DNA of 7,964 bases from Chlorobiales bacterium. Its GTDB lineage: Bacteria > Bacteroidota > Chlorobiia > Chlorobiales > Chlorobiaceae. Of this stretch, positions 1 through 6,141 are shown piece by piece. The position numbers and the translations under genes were made by a program. The notes under the pieces are model-generated. The model was not told the DNA's origin. It saw only the letters and a program-made list of their open reading frames with translations, and did no database searches. The DNA lies in the NCBI GenBank assembly GCA_022360355.1, contig JAKSCY010000100.1, positions 1 through 7,964 on the forward strand, in the 5' to 3' direction. Numbering within the stretch: the first letter of the stretch is position 1; each line of letters starts with the position of its first letter.

Positions 1-941
1 AGCCCGGCGGCAAGCTGTATCTTGCGCCCCGGCTGCGTCTGAAGAAGATCCACAAGCTGCTGAAGAACTTTTGATGAAGGCTCACAGCCCAACTCCTGCA
101 GCGCCCTTTTCAGGAGTTCTTTCCGCTCGAAAACCGTTAACCCCAGAAGTGAGCGGGCACAAAGTCTGTTGCTTTTCAAGGCTAAACCTTCGTCATCATG
201 CGTCAACTGCTCAAAGTGCAGTTCCAGAAACTCTTCCAGTTCCGAGGCATGCTCTGAGAGTCTTTGCAGCGAGGGCAAAAGTTTGTTTTTGAAACGTTCT
301 TCAATAAGCGGAATAACCTTGTGACGTATAAAATTACGATCCGGCTCAACGCCCATATTGCTGGCGTCAACACGGTAACCGATTCCTCTTTCCTCGATGT
401 AGCCAAGGATATCCTGCTTGCGCATCAACAGCAGCGGACGGATAACATGACCATGAAACGCACGGATCCCCTTCAAACCCGGAACCGATGTGCCTCTGAA
501 AAGATTGAACAACATTGTTTCCGCGTTATCACTGACATGATGCCCCGTTACAATCTTGTCGAATCCCAAGGTTTCAATGAGTTCCTGAAAATAACCGTAA
601 CGCTCTATACGCGCAGTCTCCTCAATTGACTTTTTCCATTTCCCGGCATCCTTTCGGGTATCAAATCGCTGCACATGGCATTCCACTCCGAGTTTTTCCG
701 CTTCACAGCGAACATGCTGTTCATCAAGCAAACTCTCCGCTTCTCTCAACTGAAAATTGCAATGCGCAACACTTACCTCGCAATGCAGTACAGGCCTCAC
801 CGCACAAAGCAGATGCAGCAGCGCCATGGAGTCAGGGCCACCTGAAACCGCAGCAAGAACATGTTCTCCGTGCAGAACCAGCTTGCGAACCGTAAGCTGC
901 TCAAGAAATTTCCGTTCAATGCTGTTGAGTTCCCGCGGCAT
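1..941 (-). CDS. tilS: tRNA(Ile)-lysidine synthetase TilS (C-terminus cut by window edge)
   Basis: TilS uses ATP to join lysine to C34 of the CAU anticodon of a tRNA-Ile, so that it reads AUA codons; it is a cytosolic, normally essential enzyme. The reverse strand is open from ATG 941-939 to the left edge, giving 313 residues without a stop. The PP-loop SGGPDS lies at about residues 33-38, followed by VAHCNFQLREAES (58-70), ETARIERY (108-115), GHHVSDNAET with NLFRG (133-150), VIRPLL (166-171) and RNFIRHKVIP (202-211). These are in the order expected for the family. The third motif is usually close to HHxDDQAET, so S137 and N139 are mild departures. The region after residue 215 is the linker and the start of the C-terminal part; the end lies outside the window. 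The start is chosen because MPRELNSIERKFLEQL leads straight into the catalytic fold; there is no strong Shine-Dalgarno site. The gene diverges from psd. The identity is secure. Confidence 0.93.
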   Translation of the reverse strand, partial: MPRELNSIERKFLEQLTVRKLVLHGEHVLAAVSGGPDSMALLHLLCAVRPVLHCEVSVAHCNFQLREAESLLDEQHVRCEAEKLGVECHVQRFDTRKDAGKWKKSIEETARIERYGYFQELIETLGFDKIVTGHHVSDNAETMLFNLFRGTSVPGLKGIRAFHGHVIRPLLLMRKQDILGYIEERGIGYRVDASNMGVEPDRNFIRHKVIPLIEERFKNKLLPSLQRLSEHASELEEFLELHFEQLTHDDEGLALKSNRLCARSLLGLTVFERKELLKRALQELGCEPSSKVLQQLVDLLQTQPGRKIQLAAG

Positions 942-976
942 GGGGTTGTTATTGCTCGTTTTTGTGAAACAGATTA

Positions 977-1034
977 TGTAACGTGCTGTATGGCATAATA
1001 TATCGAAACCCGGGTTATGCAGCTATCGGTTACA
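977..1034. repeat. Imperfect inverted repeat in the tilS/psd divergent spacer
   Basis: TGTAAC (977-982) pairs exactly with GTTACA (1029-1034), and inside it GCTGTAT (985-991) pairs with ATGCAGC (1017-1023) with one G-U wobble. The interior holds an AT-rich stretch (TAATATAT, 996-1003) and the palindrome AACCCGGGTT (1007-1016). It could be an operator for the divergent pair or an RNA fold in the tilS leader; no T tract follows on either side, so it is not a classical terminator. The rest of the 942-1172 spacer is AT-rich with pyrimidine runs (1081-1107). I could not find a convincing -35/-10 pair for either gene there. Confidence 0.3.
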
Positions 1035-1172
1035 CCATGCCTCGGTTGATGAATGAAAACAGAACATCTCAACAAAGCATTTTTTGATTTTTCTCTTTTC
1101 TTTTGTCACTATGTTTTCAGGACAGTGTGAAACATTCAATTCAAGAAATAAACACATCAACACGATGTAAAG

Positions 1173-1820
1173 ATGCTTTCTCCTTACGGTCACAACACTC
1201 TTGTCAAAACCATTCTTCTCTGTTCGATTCTCGCCGCCGCAGGACTGTTATCCGCTGGAGCGTTGAAAACCCTGTTGCTTGCAACGGCTTCAGGATTGTT
1301 TTTATTCACCCTTTACTTCTTTCGGGACCCTTCACGCAAACCGCCGCCGGAACCAGACGCCATTCTTGCTCCCGCTGACGGCAGGATCTTGCTTATAAAA
1401 ACGATAGCACACCCATTTACCGGCCCGGACTCAACACTTGTCAGCATTTTCATGTCCCCCTTCAATGTCCATGTCAACAGGCTTCCGGTAAGCGGCAAGG
1501 TAACACATCTGTCCTACCATCCGGGAAAATTCCTTATGGCATTCGACCATAGCAGCATGACCGACAATGAAAGAATGGAAATCGGTATGGAGGAAAACCG
1601 TGGCACGCCTATACTTTTTATCCAGGTAGCAGGATTTATCGCACGCCGCATAGTCTGCGGGCTTCAGGTCGGTGATACGGTACAGGCCGGGAACAGGTTC
1701 GGCATGATCAAGTTCGGGTCACGGCTGGATATTGTCATTCCGGACGGCGTCCGGCTTGTTGTTTCCGAAGGACAGAAAACCGTTGCAGGAGAAACTGTCA
1801 TTGCAAGGCAGAATATATAA
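1173..1820 (+). CDS. psd: Phosphatidylserine decarboxylase, short (archaeal-like) form
   Basis: The enzyme removes CO2 from phosphatidylserine to make phosphatidylethanolamine at the inner membrane, using a pyruvoyl group made by self-cleavage. The 215-residue protein has two hydrophobic segments near the N-terminus (about 12-28 and 33-49), then FFRDP (49-53), LAPADG (65-70), SPFNVHVNRLPVSG (95-108), HHxS-like DHSS with NER (125-134), and FGSR (181-184). By family knowledge, cleavage falls between G182 and S183 and the serine becomes the pyruvoyl group, with D69 and H100 as likely members of the catalytic triad. The length fits the short Psd class of about 200-220 residues rather than the longer E. 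coli form. The start at 1173 has no good ribosome site; an ATG-TAA pair sits just before it (1165-1170). The usual partner, phosphatidylserine synthase, is not in the window. Confidence 0.93.
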   Translation: MLSPYGHNTLVKTILLCSILAAAGLLSAGALKTLLLATASGLFLFTLYFFRDPSRKPPPEPDAILAPADGRILLIKTIAHPFTGPDSTLVSIFMSPFNVHVNRLPVSGKVTHLSYHPGKFLMAFDHSSMTDNERMEIGMEENRGTPILFIQVAGFIARRIVCGLQVGDTVQAGNRFGMIKFGSRLDIVIPDGVRLVVSEGQKTVAGETVIARQNI

Positions 1821-1855
1821 CCACATGAACATATAGATCAAAAAAATAAAAACAC

Positions 1856-1884
1856 TTGCTTAAAGCGTCCGTATTGATTATATA
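1856..1884 (+). promoter_or_regulatory. Candidate sigma-70-type promoter for tatA
   Basis: TTGCTT (1856-1861) and TATATA (1879-1884) are separated by 17 bases, a near-ideal housekeeping layout, inside the 125-base gap between psd and tatA. Transcription would begin near 1890, just ahead of a small stem GCAGG (1892-1896) / CCTGC (1907-1911). It is predicted by eye only; tatA could also be read through from psd, since I see no terminator after psd. Confidence 0.42.
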
Positions 1885-1945
1885 AGCATAAGCAGGCAGG
1901 GTCTCACCTGCATCGCTGTGACAAAAACTTTCAGGAGAAACATCC

Positions 1946-2167
1946 ATGTTTTTATTTGGTTTACCTGGCGGCCCCGAGCTGATCCTTATTTTTTTAGCGA
2001 TACTGTTGTTATTTGGAGCCAAAAAACTTCCGGAACTTGCCAGAGGACTTGGCCAGAGTATGAAAGAGTTCAGGAAAGCACAGACAGAGATCGAAGATGA
2101 ATTCAACAAAGCAGTGGAAGACAAACCATCACAAAAAGACAAGGAATCTTCCTCCGACAAAAGTTAG
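1946..2167 (+). CDS. tatA: Sec-independent (Tat) translocase subunit TatA/E
   Basis: TatA forms the size-variable channel that moves folded, twin-arginine-signal proteins across the inner membrane, together with TatC (not in the window). The 73-residue protein shows the full family layout: a short outside N-terminus with GLPGGPE (5-11), one membrane helix (about 12-23), the FG hinge (F23-G24), the amphipathic helix AKKLPELARGLGQSMKEFRKA (25-45, of which KKLPELARGLG is the family signature), and a charged, low-complexity tail rich in K, E, D and S. Start 1946 is supported by AGGAG (1933-1937), 8 bases upstream, one of the few good ribosome sites here. The length is typical of TatA/E; TatA cannot be separated from TatE by sequence alone, and TatB is usually longer. 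It appears to be a single-gene unit closed by the terminator at 2171-2208. Confidence 0.93.
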   Translation: MFLFGLPGGPELILIFLAILLLFGAKKLPELARGLGQSMKEFRKAQTEIEDEFNKAVEDKPSQKDKESSSDKS

Positions 2168-2170
2168 CTG

Positions 2171-2208
2171 AAGAACCGTTCAGGAAAAGTTTTTCCTGAA
2201 CGGTTTTT
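2171..2208 (+). terminator. Intrinsic terminator after tatA
   Basis: The sequence from 2174 (AACCGTTCAGGAAA) pairs perfectly with 2192-2205 (TTTCCTGAACGGTT), a 14-base-pair stem with loop AGTT, followed by T residues (2204-2208). A preceding AAG (2171-2173) can extend the stem. It starts 4 bases after the tatA stop. Because A residues precede the stem, it could also act on minus-strand transcripts, though no minus gene lies to the right that would need it. Confidence 0.9.
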
Positions 2209-2274
2209 CGGTCCCGGACTCACTAACAATCTGTTCATCACCACACGCATAAAACCTTAAAAACAAACAGAGTT

Positions 2275-3285
2275 ATGCGGTTTTTTTTTATTCTTTTTGT
2301 GATTACGTTTTTTTTATCGTCTTGTCAAACAAGTAACGATGAAATATCGCTTAACGGTATATCAGTAACAATCGAACAGAAAACCCTGCCGGTCATTAAC
2401 GAAATACTGTTTGCCCCTCTTCAGAAAAAAGATGACGAGCTACAGGACCAGCCGGATTTCGTGGAAATCTATAATCCCGGCAACGAAACCGCTGACCTCC
2501 AGGGGTGGTATATCCAGGACTGCCCTACTTCAAGCGGCAAAAGGTATTCTTATTATTTCGCGGAAGACCCTTCAGCAGATAACCTGCTTGCCCCAGGCCA
2601 GTACGGAGTCATTGTACCGGAAGAAAGTCCTGACCGAACCATGTCGAGACTTGTTCGCTATTACAACTACCTGTCCGGTGATGCTTCCGTCAAAATTTTT
2701 ATCGTAGTGCGCAAAACGTTTTCCCTGAATAATGATACCGACTGCGTAACACTCAAGGATTCTGACGGAACCGTAATCGATTCCGTATCGTACAGCAGTA
2801 CGTGGCATAACCCTTATGTGAAAAACACCAAGGGACGTTCCCTTGAAAAGTTTAACGACCAGTCGGCATCAAACTCCCCGGCAAGCTGGTCATCCTCGAT
2901 GGACATCGAATACGGAGGTACGCCCGGAAAAAGGAATAGTATTTACCTCGCTGCCGACCGGCTCGAACAGCATCCTTCATTATCAGTAGACCCGCAAACA
3001 TTTTCTCCCGGGCTCGACGGCAGCGGTGAAAAAACAGTTATACGTTACAAGTTGCCTGCGGGAGCTTATCAGATTGAAGCCACCATATATGACAGCCATG
3101 GGGCAACCGTCAGAACTCTTGCCCAGGGCGCTCCTTCCGGACCTGAGGGAAGCCTCGAATGGAACGGCTTAACCGACAGCGGTACTCCTGCCCTTTCCGG
3201 CATCTATCTGGTCAGGGTCAATGTTTCCGGGAACACATTCAGCGGCACGGTCAACCTTGAGGAAAACGTGGCACTTGTGCGATGA
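2275..3285 (+). CDS. Predicted lipoprotein with lamin-tail domain and FlgD-like Ig domain
   Basis: I do not recognise a named gene. The 336-residue product starts with a lipoprotein signal (MRFFFILFVITFFLSSC, likely lipidated C17), so it should be anchored in the outer or inner membrane facing the periplasm or the outside. Residues about 38-222 look like a lamin-tail domain (LTD): LPVINEILFAP, DFVEIYNPG (61-69), ADLQGWYIQD (73-82), LAPGQYGVIV (105-114), DGTVIDSVSY (164-173), GRSLEKF (187-193), and the closing GGTPGKRNS (214-222). Residues about 236-325 resemble the FlgD-type Ig-like fold: IYDSHGATVRTLA, LEWNGLTDSG, and SGIYLVRV. The protein ends in NVALVR, a short strand with a basic end, somewhat like C-terminal domains of secreted Bacteroidota/Chlorobi proteins. 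LTD domains in bacteria occur in surface proteins and next to nucleases, but there is no nuclease domain here. The function is unknown. The start codon has no clear Shine-Dalgarno site. T9 and T8 runs lie in the signal-peptide codons. The gene is flanked by terminators on both sides, so it is probably its own transcript. Confidence 0.82.
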   Translation: MRFFFILFVITFFLSSCQTSNDEISLNGISVTIEQKTLPVINEILFAPLQKKDDELQDQPDFVEIYNPGNETADLQGWYIQDCPTSSGKRYSYYFAEDPSADNLLAPGQYGVIVPEESPDRTMSRLVRYYNYLSGDASVKIFIVVRKTFSLNNDTDCVTLKDSDGTVIDSVSYSSTWHNPYVKNTKGRSLEKFNDQSASNSPASWSSSMDIEYGGTPGKRNSIYLAADRLEQHPSLSVDPQTFSPGLDGSGEKTVIRYKLPAGAYQIEATIYDSHGATVRTLAQGAPSGPEGSLEWNGLTDSGTPALSGIYLVRVNVSGNTFSGTVNLEENVALVR

Positions 3286-3290
3286 GACCC

Positions 3291-3327
3291 GGGTGCCTCT
3301 ATAAATTAATAGAAGCATCCATTTTTT
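3291..3327 (+). terminator. Intrinsic terminator after the lipoprotein gene
   Basis: GGGTGCCTCTAT (3291-3302) pairs with ATAGAAGCATCC (3309-3320) across 12 positions with one G-U and one C-A mismatch; the loop is AAATTA, and ATTTTTT (3321-3327) follows. It begins 5 bases after the stop codon at 3283-3285. Its core contains TATAAA (3300-3305), which also looks like a -10 box for recN, but the only upstream partner (TTGTGC, 3275-3280, 19-base gap) is weak. Confidence 0.75.
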
Positions 3328-3358
3328 ATTGATCGGGGTGAAAGCGTATCTTTTCCCT

Positions 3359-5074
3359 ATGCTGACCAGCCTCTACATCAAAAACTTTGCCCTGATCGAA
3401 GAGCTCTCCATTGAGTTTTCAAAGGGCCTGACAATCATTACCGGTGAAACGGGTGCGGGAAAATCTATCCTCATAGGCGCTCTGAACCTGGTTCTCGGTT
3501 CACGAGCCAGCACCGATCTCATCCGTTCAGGATGCAGCAAGGCTGTCATCGAAGCGATACTGATCCCGGAAACGCCTCAAAGGCTCGCCACCATTCTTGA
3601 GGAAGCAGGGCTTGGTATTGAGGAAGAGCTCATACTGCGCAGAGAAATTTCTGCAAAAGGACAGTCGAGATGTTTCATCAACGACTCCCCCTGTACTCTC
3701 CAGGTATTGAAAAAGGCAGGGGACATCCTTATAGATCTGCATGGGCAGCATGAACACCAGCTACTTCTTCATCCTGAAACGCATGTTTCCCTGCTTGATG
3801 AATCTGGACAGCTAACCTCTCTTGTCGAATCGTACCGGACAACCTTCGAAAACCTGAAAAGGAAGAGAAGAGAACTTGAAAAGCTTACTGCTGATACAAA
3901 CCGTTTAAGAGAAAAACGTGACCTGCTTGAGTATCAGCTGCAGGAACTTGCATCACTCAATCTCAAACAAGGTGAAGATGTTGATATAGAAGAAAAGATT
4001 ACGCTGCACGAGCATGCCGAAACACGTTTCAGCTTGTGTTCCAGCCTCAATGAATTGCTTTATGACAACGATCGGTCGGCATTTGTCCAGCTTGCCGAAG
4101 CCGTACAGCAGCTCAGCCGGCTTGCCGGTATCGACAAAAGCTTTTCCTCTTACCTCGAAGATGCCGAAAGTGCTAAAACTCTGGTTGAAGAACTCAGCAG
4201 AACCGTCCGCCATTACTCCGAGGACATCGAGTTCAATCAGGAGCATCTTGAAATCCTGAGGGAACGTCATATGCTGTTGCAGAGGACAGGGAAAAAGTAT
4301 GGCAAATCCATCGAGGAGCTTATTGATTTCCAAGAGGAAATCGCTGCGGAACTTTCCATGGAAAACAACCTTTCCGAGCGGACCGAACATATCGGCAGCG
4401 AAATAGACTCACTCAGAAAAGAACTTTCGGACCGTGCGGCACGGTTATCAGCCGAACGGCACAAAACCGCTGCGGAACTTGAAGCGGCCATCGCACGGGA
4501 ACTTGAGAGCCTCGGTATTCCCCATTGCATTTTCAAAGTCATGATAACCAGGGACAGCTCGGATGATGGAGACATCATCCATAGCGGCAACCGATACAGT
4601 GCTCTGGAAAACGGTTATGATCGCATCGAGTTCCTTATTTCCACCAATGTCGGCGAACTACCGAAACCCCTTGCCAGAATTGCTTCCGGAGGGGAAATCT
4701 CAAGGGTTATGCTCGCCATGAAAAGCGTTCTTGCTGAAAACACCCGGTTACCGATTCTCATTTTCGACGAAATCGATACCGGCATAAGCGGAGCAGTAGC
4801 TGATGCCGTCGGGAGAAGCCTCAGAGGCCTTTCACGAACGCACCAGATCATATTGATCACACACCTCCCACAGATAGCAGCAATGGCTGACCGCCACCTC
4901 TCGGTTGAAAAAACCGTGGAAGGCAACCGTACCATCAGCAAAGTCAGAAAACTCAACGACGAAGATCATATCGCAGCTGTTGCAAATCTGATCAGCGGCA
5001 GGCAGCGGTCAGACTCCTCTCTGCGTGCTGCAGCAGAACTTGTTGAACATGCAAAAAAGGAAGACCAAAGTTGA
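3359..5074 (+). CDS. recN: DNA repair protein RecN (SMC-like ATPase)
   Basis: RecN is a cytosolic SMC-like ATPase that acts early in recombinational repair of double-strand breaks, working with RecA and holding DNA ends or sister chromosomes together. The 571-residue product has Walker A GETGAGKS (29-36), the RecN stretch GQSRCFIND (101-109), the Q-loop region DLHGQHEHQ (126-134), a coiled-coil middle of about 150-370 rich in E, L, K and R, the ABC signature ASGGEISR (442-449), Walker B ILIFDEIDTG with D470 and E471, and the switch histidine in THLPQIAA (H502). The length matches the family. I chose ATG 3359 because MLTSLYIKNFALIEEL is the standard RecN N-terminus. In-frame TTG 3329 or GTG 3338 would add 7-10 residues with no family support, although GGGGTG (3335-3340) lies 18 bases before the ATG, farther than usual. 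The gene starts 31 bases after the terminator T-run, so it needs its own promoter or read-through. No LexA-type site is obvious. Confidence 0.95.
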   Translation: MLTSLYIKNFALIEELSIEFSKGLTIITGETGAGKSILIGALNLVLGSRASTDLIRSGCSKAVIEAILIPETPQRLATILEEAGLGIEEELILRREISAKGQSRCFINDSPCTLQVLKKAGDILIDLHGQHEHQLLLHPETHVSLLDESGQLTSLVESYRTTFENLKRKRRELEKLTADTNRLREKRDLLEYQLQELASLNLKQGEDVDIEEKITLHEHAETRFSLCSSLNELLYDNDRSAFVQLAEAVQQLSRLAGIDKSFSSYLEDAESAKTLVEELSRTVRHYSEDIEFNQEHLEILRERHMLLQRTGKKYGKSIEELIDFQEEIAAELSMENNLSERTEHIGSEIDSLRKELSDRAARLSAERHKTAAELEAAIARELESLGIPHCIFKVMITRDSSDDGDIIHSGNRYSALENGYDRIEFLISTNVGELPKPLARIASGGEISRVMLAMKSVLAENTRLPILIFDEIDTGISGAVADAVGRSLRGLSRTHQIILITHLPQIAAMADRHLSVEKTVEGNRTISKVRKLNDEDHIAAVANLISGRQRSDSSLRAAAELVEHAKKEDQS

Positions 5075-5122
5075 ATATAACTTAGGGAGCCCTTTAGGGA
5101 AGAGTAACAGCGTTTTTAGCTC

Positions 5123-5156
5123 TTGTTTAGTAAAAAAGATAAGTTTCCCTTATACT
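5123..5156 (+). promoter_or_regulatory. Possible promoter for dapA
   Basis: TATACT (5151-5156) matches the -10 consensus in 5 of 6 bases and lies in the AT-rich gap between recN and dapA. The best -35 (TTGTTT, 5123-5128) is 22 bases away, too far for a standard promoter; TTTAGT (5126-5131) at 19 bases is weaker in sequence. If used, the transcript would begin near 5163 with a leader of about 70 bases. A small inverted repeat ATAAG/CTTAT (5139-5143, 5149-5153) overlaps the -10. Confidence 0.28.
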
Positions 5157-5170
5157 GTTTACCATTTACA

Positions 5171-5202
5171 GGGTCTTGGGCAGTCAATGCTCAACCTGAC
5201 CC
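5171..5202 (+). promoter_or_regulatory. Stem-loop in the dapA 5' leader, next to GGAGG
   Basis: GGGTC (5171-5175) pairs with GACCC (5198-5202), and TTGGGCA (5176-5182) pairs with TGCTCAA (5188-5194) with one G-U wobble; the loop is GTCAA, with a 3-base bulge (CCT) on the 3' side. This 12-pair stem ends directly at GGAGG (5203-5207). No T tract follows, so it is not a classical terminator. It could affect ribosome access or RNA stability. It is much too short for a lysine riboswitch, and I recognise no known riboswitch. Confidence 0.4.
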
Positions 5203-5233
5203 GGAGGATGTAAATTCAGCTTCAAGACCAGCT

Positions 5234-6127
5234 ATGTCAAAAAGACTAATTACCGGTTCCGCCGTTGCCATGGTAACCCCGTTCAGACAGAACATGTCGC
5301 TGGACAGGGATGCATTACGGCGGCTGGTGCAGTTTCATATTGCCGCGGGGACAGATATTGTCATTCCATGCGGAACAACAGGTGAATCGCCAACTCTTAC
5401 CGCCGACGAGCATACCGAAATTATTGAAATCGTCAGGGAAGAGGCCGGAAACAACATTCTCGTTGCTGCCGGTGCGGGAACAAATGCAACAGATAAAGCA
5501 GTATCACTGGCAAAACATGCCGAAAAAGCTGGTGCACAAGCGATTCTTTCAGTTGCTCCTTACTATAACAAGCCTTCGCAAGAGGGTTTTTACCAGCATT
5601 ACCGCCACATCGCTGAAGCTGTCTCCATCCCGGTAATTGTCTATAACGTTCCGGGAAGAACCGGCAGCAACATCAGTGCAGAAACCATTCTCAGGCTAGC
5701 TGACGACTGCAAAAATATCGCAGCCGTCAAGGAAGCGTCCGACAACATGGGCCAGATCATGGAACTGCTTGCGTCCAGACCCGACCACTTTTCCGTCATG
5801 ACCGGGGAAGACCCGCTCATACTGCCGTTCATGGCGCTCGGAGGAGACGGGGTAATATCGGTTGCAGCAAACCTGGTCCCGGCGGAGATGAAAAAGCTTG
5901 TCATGGAAATGCAGGAGGGTAACCTCGAAAAAGCCAGGGCGATAAACAACAGGCTCCGCAGGCTTTTCAGCCTTAACTTCATAGAAAGCAATCCGGTGCC
6001 CGTGAAGTACAGCCTGTCGCTGATGGGCATGATTGAAGAAGCCTACCGTCTGCCGCTGGTGCCCCTGCAACAGGAAAACAAAGCAAAAGTCGAAGCCGAA
6101 CTCAGAAACCTGGGGCTTGTCAGCTGA
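5234..6127 (+). CDS. dapA: 4-hydroxy-tetrahydrodipicolinate synthase
   Basis: DapA condenses pyruvate with aspartate semialdehyde, the committed step of the diaminopimelate/lysine branch that feeds peptidoglycan and protein synthesis; it is a cytosolic (beta/alpha)8-barrel enzyme. The 297-residue product carries the family residues in order: CGTTGES (46-52, T48 and T49), [11 protein letters not shown] (108-118, Y111), VYNVPGRTG (136-144, Y137 and R142), and the Schiff-base lysine K166 in [20 protein letters not shown] (203-213) is the usual late glycine-rich strand. The start at 5234 gives [17 protein letters not shown], the normal family N-terminus. A longer reading from TTG 5123 would add 37 residues unlike any DapA and is rejected. 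GGAGG (5203-5207) lies 26 bases before this ATG, too far for normal spacing. The end overlaps the convergent gcvPA by 8 bases. Confidence 0.95.
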   Translation: MSKRLITGSAVAMVTPFRQNMSLDRDALRRLVQFHIAAGTDIVIPCGTTGESPTLTADEHTEIIEIVREEAGNNILVAAGAGTNATDKAVSLAKHAEKAGAQAILSVAPYYNKPSQEGFYQHYRHIAEAVSIPVIVYNVPGRTGSNISAETILRLADDCKNIAAVKEASDNMGQIMELLASRPDHFSVMTGEDPLILPFMALGGDGVISVAANLVPAEMKKLVMEMQEGNLEKARAINNRLRRLFSLNFIESNPVPVKYSLSLMGMIEEAYRLPLVPLQQENKAKVEAELRNLGLVS

Positions 6128-6141
6128 CAGCCCCGAGTTTC
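6105..6141. other. Hairpin spanning the overlapping dapA and gcvPA stop codons
   Basis: GGGGC (6112-6116) pairs with GCCCC (6130-6134), and TGTC (6118-6121) with GACA (6126-6129), with T6117 bulged and AGCT as the loop. Outside this, GAAAC (6105-6109) pairs with GTTTC (6137-6141), separated from the core by one mismatch and one wobble. The centre, TGTCAGCTGACA (6118-6129), is a perfect 12-base palindrome holding both stop codons. Neither side has a T tract, so it is not a standard intrinsic terminator, but it is the only strong fold at this convergent junction and may mark or protect both mRNA 3' ends. Confidence 0.6.

Noticed and set aside
264..629. Plus-strand frames at 71-981, including a 121-codon one
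   Set aside because: All lie opposite tilS, whose reverse-strand frame holds every TilS motif.
1007..1016. AACCCGGGTT palindrome as a stand-alone operator
   Set aside because: A 10-base palindrome alone is weak evidence; it is reported only as part of the larger inverted repeat.
1798..2160. 120-codon minus-strand reading frame opposite tatA
   Set aside because: It covers the tatA promoter and gene; the Ser-rich product mirrors tatA codons.
3329..3358. RecN start at TTG 3329 or GTG 3338
   Set aside because: MLTSLYIKNF at 3359 is the usual RecN start, and 3329 lies directly after the terminator T-run.
3953..4390. 145-codon minus-strand reading frame inside recN
   Set aside because: It is the shadow of the RecN coiled-coil codons and shows no family features.
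5089..5103. AGGGAGCCCTTTAGGGA as a recN terminator
   Set aside because: The possible stems leave two-base loops and no T tract follows directly; it is better read as a short direct repeat of TAGGGA.
5123..5233. N-terminal extension of dapA from TTG 5123 (37 extra residues)
   Set aside because: The added residues do not resemble any DapA N-terminus, and [17 protein letters not shown] at 5234 fits the family exactly.
5075..5233. Lysine riboswitch upstream of dapA
   Set aside because: The leader is too short and lacks the multi-helix pattern; only one stem-loop is visible.
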